Shown piece by piece: positions 45,006 to 52,751 of a stretch of DNA of 64,000 bases; position 1 is the stretch's first letter, and the number at the start of each line of letters is the position of its first letter. This stretch comes from Bacteroidales bacterium. GTDB lineage: Bacteria > Bacteroidota > Bacteroidia > Bacteroidales > UBA932. The DNA is taken from positions 1-64,000 of the forward strand of contig SUYU01000010.1 of the NCBI GenBank assembly GCA_015060245.1, in the 5' to 3' direction. The position numbers were made by a program, and so were the translations under genes. Under the pieces are notes generated by a model. The model was given only the letters and a program-made list of their open reading frames with translations. It did not search any database and had not been told where the DNA came from.

Positions 45006-45034
45006 AAAAGGGCTACAAAATAGTATACCCTTTT
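45006..45034 (-). terminator. Terminator of the fimbrial operon
   Basis: AAAAGGG (45006) and CCCTTTT (45028) pair, extended by an imperfect CTAC/GTAT inner pair. Read on the minus strand it lies about 100 bp after the last fimbrial gene and ends in CCCTTTTATT. Confidence 0.55.
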
Positions 45035-45046
45035 ACTTTCAGACCA

Positions 45047-45054
45047 CAAATATA
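45047..45054 (-). promoter_or_regulatory. -7 element of the YeiH gene
   Basis: TATATTTG on the minus strand matches TAnnTTTG, 83 bp before the YeiH start. It overlaps the end of the fimbrial operon region. No clear -33 box. Confidence 0.4.
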
Positions 45055-45137
45055 GTCAATTTTATTTATTGGCAGCATTATAATGTAAGGTTCTGCCTAC
45101 TGCACACATTTAAATGCGCCAAGCCACACAACTACTC

Positions 45138-48100
45138 CTATGGCAGATATCTATTCTTGCCGGTCACAGCCGGTATAACAGGGAAGGCCAAAGCCATGCT
45201 GCTCGAAGCCATAGGCCAAAGCACCGGTTTTGTTCCATTTGCGAAATAGAGCCTTGACGATCCTATCAAGAAATAGGGATTCAAGAACCCTTGCGACTGG
45301 TCATTGTTTGACCATTGTACACAAACCGGAGTTGATGTCAAGGCTGCACCGTACACTCCGTAGTTGGTAATTTTTCCTGTAGTATCAGAGCGGTGACCGA
45401 ATGCTCCAATCTTGAACGTATTTCCGTTCTCATCTTTAAAAGAGATACTTCCGTCGTTGGGGTCAAATTGCGGATTATATTTTGAGGTAAGGAGAAGGTT
45501 CTCCTCATAATTCAATCCACCTTGAGTCAATCCGGCAAAGGCATCAATCATTGGAAGTTCATATCCTGCAGGTGAAGGATCATAAATGGTCTTTTTCATA
45601 CCCCATGACAAAAGTGTTGTCAACTTGCTGTACACATCTTCAGAATGGACACCATCCGGATTGGAAGTAGCGTGATAACTCTTTGGATAAGTGAACATTG
45701 GCAACTGGCAGTTATTGTTATTCCATAGGTTTACATAAAACTCATTGACATTTACTTGAGCATCTCCATACCACATTCTTATCCTCAAAGTTGTTTGGGC
45801 CTCATCAGAAGGCAGATGGTGTTGTGGAGCCATGAACATTTGTCCGGGCAACTTTATTCCATCGGCAATAGTCATCCATATTTTATCATCAAGACTATGG
45901 AAACCCACTCTTCCGCCACCATAACCCTTACTGTACCTTGCCCTCATTTCGGTATAATATGATTTGTTTTTGTCACCACCTCCTACAGCATAAGCAGAAT
46001 GGATAGGATCCTTCCTTCCAAACTGGTAATACACCACATTATCAGGATGAGTAACTACAGAATCACTCTCGCCCACCTGTGTAATCTTAAAAGTTTTGGA
46101 GTCCCTTACCTCTCCATTCTCATATTGACGGAATGTAAACTCGTGATGCCTTGGTTTATAAGTCTTTGTTTCTCCATTACAGAAACCAAGAGGAACCTGC
46201 ATCAGTTGGAAATATCTTGATTCATAACTATCTTCTCCATTATCATAGAAATCCTCATCGGATTTCAAAAGAATATCCCTCTTTGTATCCTCATTTTTAT
46301 TCTTGTCAGTTACCCATATATGCCAACTCCAAAAGATGTCTCCCTTACCATAAGCGTTACTGCTATTCTCACCCTTGAGTTTTATTGCAACTACAGCATT
46401 ACACTCACAAATGCAATCTTCCCTTACACGGAAATAGAGATAGTTATCAATAATGGTATCCTCCATTATAACACAAGGCTCATCCTGCCATACAACTTCA
46501 GATTTTATATCATTTGCATTCACATGACCTCCTTCTTTTGTTATCCAAGCGCCGGTTATAGGAAATCCGGAACCTCCATAACTGAAAAAGTTTTGCATAA
46601 TATTATAGTTTACACCTATAGTTGTACTCTCTGTAGTGACAGGCTGCAGCATACCGTAGGAGTACAACCTATAATCAGCATGATCGGATGGGGGGCCACT
46701 ATATGTATAAGCACTCGTATTGGGACTGGGATTATCGGGATTACCGCCAACAATACCGTTTCCATACACCAACGGCAATTTGTAATAGCCGGGCGCATCC
46801 ACTATGTAGCAGTTTGCAGTATTCATTGTCTTTGGCTCGCCTGTCATAGAAAGGTCGTATGCGTTCTCAAGTGTCTTATTATTGTATAAATCACTAAAAC
46901 TCTTGAGATTCTCATGAGAGATACATTCAGGAGTCTGCGCTATTACATCATAATAGACTTCTTCAAAAGCAGACTCTGACTCTACACCTTCGCCTTCAAG
47001 GCAGGTAATCCGGTCAATCCAATCCGGAACACGAGAGGCCTCCTGGCCCTGGTCAATATCCCAGGCAAGTTTCTCATAAGTAGGCTCCTGTTGGCCAAGT
47101 TTTATGATTTTCTTGTAACTTGTTACCTTAAAACTCCTGCCAATCTGACCATAGAACGGAACAAAAGGAACATGACCGTTCTCAAGAGTATAAATTGTAT
47201 CATTGACCGGATCTTTCCTCAAATCATCCAACTCAACTGACACATCCTCAACGTCAAATACATACTCCACATCAATATCAGAGACAGAGATTTTATATAT
47301 CACATGTTGCCCCTTTTGCCAACTTTTGCCGTTGCCGCCTATTGAAGCCTGCAGTGTCACAGGCTCTTTTCTTACATCGTCACGACCGGCAAGAATAAGT
47401 GTTGCGTTCTCCGACAACTGCTGCGGCATAAGGAAAAGTATGAAGTTTCCTTCATTGAGCAGACGTTGGGTTGGCCTGTTATTGTCATCGCCTACAAATA
47501 GGAAACCGCCGTTGCCATCCACGCCATCTGCCTTCTCCAAATCTCCTTGGGTAAAATCAAGAAGATACTCCCCATCTTCCGTATCATCTGCGCTCCAGAA
47601 TCCATTCTCTTCATTCTCACTGTTATTGTATTTGTGTGCATAAGTATAGGTTCCGTTATTTTTAAGGCCAGTTAGTCGAATGCTTTCAATCAAAAGATTA
47701 TCAAGATCTTCCGCCATAAACTGAACTGCTGTAAGAGCATGTTTGAACGCCATTGGAACCTCCTTTCCAAAATCGGCATTGGGCACCAATTCCGAAGAGA
47801 CAAGCAAATCACTCTGCTCTGTAACATCGGCCGGAACGGTAAAGTCAAAAGAAGGAACTCCATTTGTCCAGGTTTGTGGCAGGGTTACATAATCGGCAAC
47901 TCCGTTATTCTTCTCGCCATTCTGTACATCACATGGCGCATACGCATAGAAGAGAATATAATCCTTTGACTGTGGCCAATACCTTGTACTCTTCCAGGGA
48001 GCAGAGAGGATATCATTTATAAAATAGAAATTTCCGGAACTATAATCTGCCGTTGCATCGCCGTCATAAACCCATGCCGAACCCCCCATCTGCTTGTCGG

Positions 48101-48476
48101 CCATTGTGTAATCGCCATCATTTGTAATGATGGTTCCTTTGGTATTTACCCCCTCTTTCTTCTGCAAACTTCCTGTTTCAGGCGTGCCGTTCCAAGGTTG
48201 TGAGACGGTATGCAAATAAAGTTTTTTATCTCCAATCCTCTGGTCCAATTGTTCAATGCTTACAATCTTGCTTTCTGTTGCATTCTTGTCGGCTCCAGAG
48301 ACTCCGGCCTTTGTAGTGGGAGTTTTAAAACCGCTGTTCAGGGCCAAATCAAAGCCTATTCTATTGGAAAACTCGGGTGCATGCTCATTCTTCTCATTAA
48401 TGCAAGAAAAGGCCACTGCTGCAGTAGCCACCAATAGAGAAAACGATGAAAATCTTTTTAATAATTTATGGACCAT
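45138..48476 (-). CDS. Large fimbrillin-family lipoprotein, probable tip or accessory adhesin
   Basis: The product has 1112 residues. A lipoprotein signal (LVATAAVAFSC) precedes an N-terminal fimbrillin-like domain: IGFDLALNSGFKTPTTKAG, YWPQSKDYILFYAYAP, the VPMAFKHALTAVQF segment typical of Mfa/FimA folds, and a WQKGQHVIYKISV strand. A long C-terminal region follows with many aromatic beta strands and a terminal SSSMALAFPVIPAV. It is the last gene of the fimbrial operon and three times longer than the preceding subunit, so a tip or minor adhesive role is likely. The frame is open to 48533, but ATG 48476 fits the signal peptide. Confidence 0.8.
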   Translation of the reverse strand: MVHKLLKRFSSFSLLVATAAVAFSCINEKNEHAPEFSNRIGFDLALNSGFKTPTTKAGVSGADKNATESKIVSIEQLDQRIGDKKLYLHTVSQPWNGTPETGSLQKKEGVNTKGTIITNDGDYTMADKQMGGSAWVYDGDATADYSSGNFYFINDILSAPWKSTRYWPQSKDYILFYAYAPCDVQNGEKNNGVADYVTLPQTWTNGVPSFDFTVPADVTEQSDLLVSSELVPNADFGKEVPMAFKHALTAVQFMAEDLDNLLIESIRLTGLKNNGTYTYAHKYNNSENEENGFWSADDTEDGEYLLDFTQGDLEKADGVDGNGGFLFVGDDNNRPTQRLLNEGNFILFLMPQQLSENATLILAGRDDVRKEPVTLQASIGGNGKSWQKGQHVIYKISVSDIDVEYVFDVEDVSVELDDLRKDPVNDTIYTLENGHVPFVPFYGQIGRSFKVTSYKKIIKLGQQEPTYEKLAWDIDQGQEASRVPDWIDRITCLEGEGVESESAFEEVYYDVIAQTPECISHENLKSFSDLYNNKTLENAYDLSMTGEPKTMNTANCYIVDAPGYYKLPLVYGNGIVGGNPDNPSPNTSAYTYSGPPSDHADYRLYSYGMLQPVTTESTTIGVNYNIMQNFFSYGGSGFPITGAWITKEGGHVNANDIKSEVVWQDEPCVIMEDTIIDNYLYFRVREDCICECNAVVAIKLKGENSSNAYGKGDIFWSWHIWVTDKNKNEDTKRDILLKSDEDFYDNGEDSYESRYFQLMQVPLGFCNGETKTYKPRHHEFTFRQYENGEVRDSKTFKITQVGESDSVVTHPDNVVYYQFGRKDPIHSAYAVGGGDKNKSYYTEMRARYSKGYGGGRVGFHSLDDKIWMTIADGIKLPGQMFMAPQHHLPSDEAQTTLRIRMWYGDAQVNVNEFYVNLWNNNNCQLPMFTYPKSYHATSNPDGVHSEDVYSKLTTLLSWGMKKTIYDPSPAGYELPMIDAFAGLTQGGLNYEENLLLTSKYNPQFDPNDGSISFKDENGNTFKIGAFGHRSDTTGKITNYGVYGAALTSTPVCVQWSNNDQSQGFLNPYFLIGSSRLYFANGTKPVLWPMASSSMALAFPVIPAVTGKNRYLP

Positions 48477-48578
48477 TGGACAAAAAATTATTGGAAAACA
48501 TTTAAAATTAGTAATCGGAAGGGGAACATTCAACCCCTTCCGACTGGAAAAAGAAATAGAATTTTCTATTATCTTATG

Positions 48579-49745
48579 TTATTTTTTCACCATCTCAACT
48601 TCTTGATCAAGAATCAAATCAAAATCATCAACAGAAACGGTATAATCAATTTGGAACAATACAGGATCTGTACCAGGTTTTGGATCTTTTGGATCGTCAC
48701 CACCTTGTGTACCACCATTGCCGTTTTTGAATAGGAATGTGTAAATATATTTTTTACCCATCTCCCAATTAATATCAATAGGAACCAATGCCCAACCTTT
48801 ATATAGTAGAGCGTCTGTAGCCTCAACATATGTATTACCTGCCATATTGTATATTTGGCAATATACGCCAATGTAAATCTCATCTCCAGCGACTTTTGTG
48901 TCTGTTGCTTGTGGCATCAACAACATGCTTCTGCTATAATAATTAGCAGTTGTACCATCCTCTGCTGCCAAATATGTTAGAGATTTATAGGTTGTTTTAT
49001 CTTTAGGAACCGACACATTATTTGCAAGCGCAACAACATACTCACCATTATTCTCGCCCGAAGTCTCCCATTTTTCATCTGTGTTATATGTATTGTCCTC
49101 ATCTGTTGAGTTATCATCGTGTTTTTGGAAATTTTGTGTTGTTGGATTTGTTGGGAAAGTAAATGTACCTGATTTTTTTACACCTGTAGCACAAACGTTT
49201 GAAATAACTACATGCAAATTATCTGATTCATTCTTTGCTTTGAATTCAATCAAAGACAATGCATGACGGAAATTCATGGCAACTGGGGCGCTGCTCTTGT
49301 CATCAAATGTTGCAGAACGTGCGAAAAGCACATCTTCTTGTTCAGCCACTGCATCTTTGATAGTATAAGCCACTGTTGGAGCAGTTACACCTTTTTCTGT
49401 CCAATCCAAATCTGTAGTTGTACCTGCCAATGCAAAGAATGTCATAGTTTGAGATTTATCAAAAGCAGGCCAGTAACGAACAACATCTGGAGTACAAGTT
49501 GTAGTTCCTTCGCTTACTGAAACTGCAACTCTCTCATCTGCGAAATATGATTCACCACCATATGATGCCCATACTGCAAATTCTGACATAGGGTTAGCAT
49601 TACAATAAACATCTGCAGCCTTTGTAGCCTTATTTGCTACAACATTGAAAGCGATTGTCTCTTGAGGGGTCTCAACAACCTGATCCTTTGAACAAGAAGC
49701 CATTGTGAATACCGCTAAAGCGGCAATAAGCAATGATTTTTTCAT
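48579..49745 (-). CDS. Fimbrillin family lipoprotein (probable structural subunit)
   Basis: The 388-residue protein has a lipoprotein signal ending TMASC (Cys18), and then QETIAFNVVANKATKAAD, the start of a Bacteroidales type V fimbrillin. VRYWPAFDKSQTMTFFAL and APVAMNFRHALSLIEFKAK are the conserved inner strands, and WEMGKKYIYTFLF the last strand of the second domain. These lipoproteins are exported, cleaved by a gingipain-type protease and polymerised by strand exchange. An 83-residue tail with a GGTQGGDDPKDPKPG linker follows or replaces the usual end. It follows the DUF5119 gene by 72 bp. Confidence 0.85.
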   Translation of the reverse strand: MKKSLLIAALAVFTMASCSKDQVVETPQETIAFNVVANKATKAADVYCNANPMSEFAVWASYGGESYFADERVAVSVSEGTTTCTPDVVRYWPAFDKSQTMTFFALAGTTTDLDWTEKGVTAPTVAYTIKDAVAEQEDVLFARSATFDDKSSAPVAMNFRHALSLIEFKAKNESDNLHVVISNVCATGVKKSGTFTFPTNPTTQNFQKHDDNSTDEDNTYNTDEKWETSGENNGEYVVALANNVSVPKDKTTYKSLTYLAAEDGTTANYYSRSMLLMPQATDTKVAGDEIYIGVYCQIYNMAGNTYVEATDALLYKGWALVPIDINWEMGKKYIYTFLFKNGNGGTQGGDDPKDPKPGTDPVLFQIDYTVSVDDFDLILDQEVEMVKK

Positions 49746-49817
49746 AATTGTTTGTTTTAAGAGTTAGTATTAAATTGTTAAATATTTTTTGTTTTGCCAT
49801 CCTTTTTGCTTGGAAAT

Positions 49818-50855
49818 CTATCGTGAACCCATAAGGATATCCTCCTCTATTGTATCCCAATCATCCACACTTGGATTGTATCCGCCGCCGTTCTGGATTG
49901 GTTTTGGAAGGTCAAGGCCGTCAATTATTATGTGTACACGCCTCTTGTTTGGCGCCTTGTGAATCTGGTCTGTAACGTTGAAACGCTCGCTGTCGGCACC
50001 AAAATAGAACTTGTCTCCACTGTTCATCCACACATACAGAAGCATTCTGTGAGGGTCGGCATTATCTTCATTGTGGCCAAAGGTGTAGAACTCGCCCCTT
50101 ACCTTGGCACTGTCTTTTATGATTCTTGCCTCAAGAGGAAGGGTTACGCTCTCTGAATGGAGCGCTTCGGTTGAGAGACGCATTCCTCCTGCCATGCCGC
50201 TCAAAGAGGCACACATCTGTGACGCATATTTTATATTCTCCACATTTCTGATTTCGTATGAGTAGAGACACATCTGGTCGGCAGGATAGAGTGTAATCAC
50301 ATGCTCCTCGCGCTCAACCTGAACATAATTGTCTTTGTCTTTCTCGGGAATACATGTATAACCTATGCCGGTGTCGGTAACCTCCACATCAAACGCCGGA
50401 CAACCCCACATCATCTCCGAAGTGATGACTATCTTCTCATCTTCAGTACCCGATGCCCTTGGGCCTGGAGCCGCAGCGCTGCCATATATAGGTTCAAAGA
50501 GGCCTCCCTCCCTTGAATATGCCTCATGCTTCTCAAAAGAACCGGCATTTGCAAAGAGGATTGACTCGGTATCGTTGTTGTAGGTTATGACATTATATTT
50601 GCCCACAGTCAATGTAATGGCTCCGCCCTGGGTACCCCTGAAATCATAACGTACAGGATCGCCTCCCTCTACCGGATAGAAAAAGACACACATTCCCTGA
50701 GGATTTGCATTGGGGGCATTGCGCCAGTCAAATTCAACCTTGAGTGTAACCTCATGCGGATGGTGCACACACAACTCCTTGTGCTGGCAAGAGACCGCAA
50801 CAATAACCATACAGAGTGCCACAAACGGCAGAAGCAACCTTTTTACTCTACTCAT
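49818..50855 (-). CDS. DUF5119 / FimB-Mfa2-like anchor lipoprotein
   Basis: This 345-residue lipoprotein (signal ending VAVSC, Cys23) shows the DUF5119 pattern: EVTLKVEFDWRNAPNANPQGMCVFFYP, GGDPVRYDFRGTQGG and KYNVITYNNDTESI. Proteins of this kind lie next to fimbrillin genes in Bacteroidales and are thought to anchor or cap the fimbria. Its start overlaps the 3' end of the DUF3575 gene by eight bases, indicating translational coupling. Confidence 0.85.
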   Translation of the reverse strand: MSRVKRLLLPFVALCMVIVAVSCQHKELCVHHPHEVTLKVEFDWRNAPNANPQGMCVFFYPVEGGDPVRYDFRGTQGGAITLTVGKYNVITYNNDTESILFANAGSFEKHEAYSREGGLFEPIYGSAAAPGPRASGTEDEKIVITSEMMWGCPAFDVEVTDTGIGYTCIPEKDKDNYVQVEREEHVITLYPADQMCLYSYEIRNVENIKYASQMCASLSGMAGGMRLSTEALHSESVTLPLEARIIKDSAKVRGEFYTFGHNEDNADPHRMLLYVWMNSGDKFYFGADSERFNVTDQIHKAPNKRRVHIIIDGLDLPKPIQNGGGYNPSVDDWDTIEEDILMGSR

Positions 50856-52155
50856 GACGGCCTCCTTTTCTTATTTTGTCTTTATTTATATTTCCACGGC
50901 CAATGAGCCATACCAAAGAGATCTCCGCTTTGGTAGGACCAAACCAGTGACGCTGTTTGGTTACCTGCCATACGTAACAATCATCTATTGGAAGATACTC
51001 CTTGTACTCGCCGCCGAGGTATCCTATACCCAGATTGAAGTCGAGATTGAGCCTCTTTGCTATTGGTGTAGAGTAGCCCACTGCCACGCCTCCTGCCCAT
51101 GACCAGCGGTCGCCAAGATAACCTCTTCCACCCCAATCAAAGTCATAGGTTACCATCTGTCCATAGAGGCCGACATGCCAGCCCTGCAGTGGTTTTTCCA
51201 ATGATTTGCGGCCAAACCACTTGCGGAACTCAAGGTCTCCGCCATAGGTACGGTGGTACCAACTGTCGGGATCTGACTTCCACCATGCATACATCCAGTT
51301 GCCTGCTACCGACCACCTTTTGCCAAGATAGAACTCTGCTCCTATATTTGGTGTAATCAATGCGTCGTAAAGAAGATTGGTCTTTATTGCCATATAGAAA
51401 TTGCCTGAATCTTCAGGAACCGGAAGTTCCTGCGGCTCGGGCCATGCTACAAAGTAACCCAATGATTTGGCCTTGATGTATGGACTTGAAGGAATTGTGT
51501 CGCCACCCGAAACCTGAACTTTTACCTCTTCATATTTCTCCCATTCAATTACAATCTGCAGATTGAAACTTCTCAAATGAGGAAAATAGTTCTTGTACAT
51601 ATATTGCCAAGGTTTGCCGTCGCGAAGGTACATGAGTCTGAGTTTACGCACCTCAACCATCCTGCCCTTGTCATTTTTCTGAAGTTCAGGAGCATTGTCG
51701 AGTTTGTCAAGAACCTCATCCTTGTATGGCATATTTGGATCGGCCACAACCATTTCGCGAAGGCCGGCCCAGTTGATGCCTCTTGAATCCTCCACAATAA
51801 CCGAATCTGGAAGCGAAATATAACTCTTGAGCACACCCCTTATACGGGTTGCCCTGTTCTTTGAGAGTTTCTGGTTCAACGCCCAACTACCCTCGGGAGA
51901 ACATCCAGAAACTATGTGAATCTTTGAGATCTTGTTGAAAACCCTGTCTCTGTTATGCAGGTCGCTGAAGCGCTTTACAAAAGCCTCCATTCTCTGGGCA
52001 TTGCCCATGTAAGAGGGATCCCATGTAGAATACCCCTGACGGAAATAGACCTCAAGTGTATCGGAAACATTCTCCACCTGCACCTCTACCCGAGTTTGGG
52101 AGAAAGCCGTCACGCTTACCAAGAAAGCAAATATTGCCAGAAAAACTCTTTTCAC
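50848..52155 (-). CDS. DUF3575 outer-membrane protein with OmpA-like domain
   Basis: The product has 435 residues. After a signal peptide (ending VTAFSQ) an OmpA-like periplasmic part appears (ISKIHIVSGCSPEGSWALNQKLSKNRATRIRGVL). A C-terminal DUF3575 beta-barrel-like domain follows: FYMAIKTNLLYDALITPNIGAEFYLGKRWSVAGNWMYAWW and LNLDFNLGIGYLGGEYKEY. DUF3575 proteins are the usual first gene of Bacteroidales fimbrial operons. It starts the four-gene operon here, 115 bp after the HTH gene and 86 bp from a 14-bp palindrome that may be an operator. Confidence 0.87.
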   Translation of the reverse strand: MKRVFLAIFAFLVSVTAFSQTRVEVQVENVSDTLEVYFRQGYSTWDPSYMGNAQRMEAFVKRFSDLHNRDRVFNKISKIHIVSGCSPEGSWALNQKLSKNRATRIRGVLKSYISLPDSVIVEDSRGINWAGLREMVVADPNMPYKDEVLDKLDNAPELQKNDKGRMVEVRKLRLMYLRDGKPWQYMYKNYFPHLRSFNLQIVIEWEKYEEVKVQVSGGDTIPSSPYIKAKSLGYFVAWPEPQELPVPEDSGNFYMAIKTNLLYDALITPNIGAEFYLGKRWSVAGNWMYAWWKSDPDSWYHRTYGGDLEFRKWFGRKSLEKPLQGWHVGLYGQMVTYDFDWGGRGYLGDRWSWAGGVAVGYSTPIAKRLNLDFNLGIGYLGGEYKEYLPIDDCYVWQVTKQRHWFGPTKAEISLVWLIGRGNINKDKIRKGGRHE

Positions 52156-52240
52156 AACTACCGGTCAGTTTTATAATGAGTTCAAGGGATGAAAATACAA
52201 TAAAATAACTGATTAAGCGATAATACTATATAGCCATTTA

Positions 52241-52254
52241 GTATACATGTATAC
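52241..52254. promoter_or_regulatory. 14-bp perfect palindrome, copy 1
   Basis: GTATACATGTATAC is a perfect palindrome, repeated identically at 52586. This copy lies 86 bp upstream of the fimbrial operon's first ATG and just past the HTH gene's stop codon. Confidence 0.6.
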
Positions 52255-52270
52255 CATTAGCATACATACA

Positions 52271-52480
52271 CTACTTGTCTTTCTTCAATAAAGCGGAATA
52301 CTCCTGAAAAAAGTCATAATCAAGAATTTTTGAAATTCTCATCAAATCATGTGTATCTATATAACTCTTGGAAAATATCTTGTATACATTGGTTCTGTGG
52401 CATGACAATTCGCTGGCAAACCACACAACGGTCTTGCCCTGTTTCTCCAATTCGCTACGTATTCTTTGTCCTATGTGCAT
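52271..52480 (-). CDS. Small helix-turn-helix (XRE-like) protein
   Basis: The 69-residue protein reads MHIGQRIRSELEKQGKTVVW, then FASELSCHRTNVYKIFSKSY and ILDYDFFQEYSALLKKDK. The helix-turn-helix is FASELSCHRTNVYKIF. Very similar small HTH proteins are common in Bacteroidetes; their role is mostly unknown. A longer frame to 52528 adds an unlikely leader. Two identical 14-bp palindromes flank the gene, one before it and one between it and the fimbrial operon on the same strand. It may therefore control itself and the fimbriae. Confidence 0.75.
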   Translation of the reverse strand: MHIGQRIRSELEKQGKTVVWFASELSCHRTNVYKIFSKSYIDTHDLMRISKILDYDFFQEYSALLKKDK

Positions 52481-52585
52481 CTCAAAAAAAATATAAGTGT
52501 TACAATCCTCTCCATAAAGAGACTCCAATAGTTATTTATAGACGACCAAGACTACTTGAATACACAAATTATTTGTATCTATTTT

Positions 52586-52599
52586 GTATACATGTATAC
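52586..52599. promoter_or_regulatory. 14-bp perfect palindrome, copy 2
   Basis: This is the second exact copy of GTATACATGTATAC, 105 bp upstream of the HTH gene's ATG, in its promoter region. Confidence 0.6.
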
Positions 52600-52647
52600 G
52601 CCATGGATACATTATTGCAAATTATATTAATATTTGGAGCAAGAGTC

Positions 52648-52739
52648 TGACTCAAAAGGTCACTCATCAAAGGAATAACCCCTATTAGAGTTCACTTTCT
52701 AACAGGGGTTTGCTATTCATAGAGATTCCATTTGAGTCA
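52648..52739 (-). terminator. Terminator of the M64 peptidase transcript
   Basis: An inner stem AACCCCTATTAGA (52677) with TCTAACAGGGGTT (52698) has one mismatch and an eight-base loop. It is enclosed by an outer pair TGACTCAAA (52648) / TTTGAGTCA (52731). It lies just after the M64 gene on the minus strand. Confidence 0.7.
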
Positions 52740-52751
52740 CCCTCATTTGCA

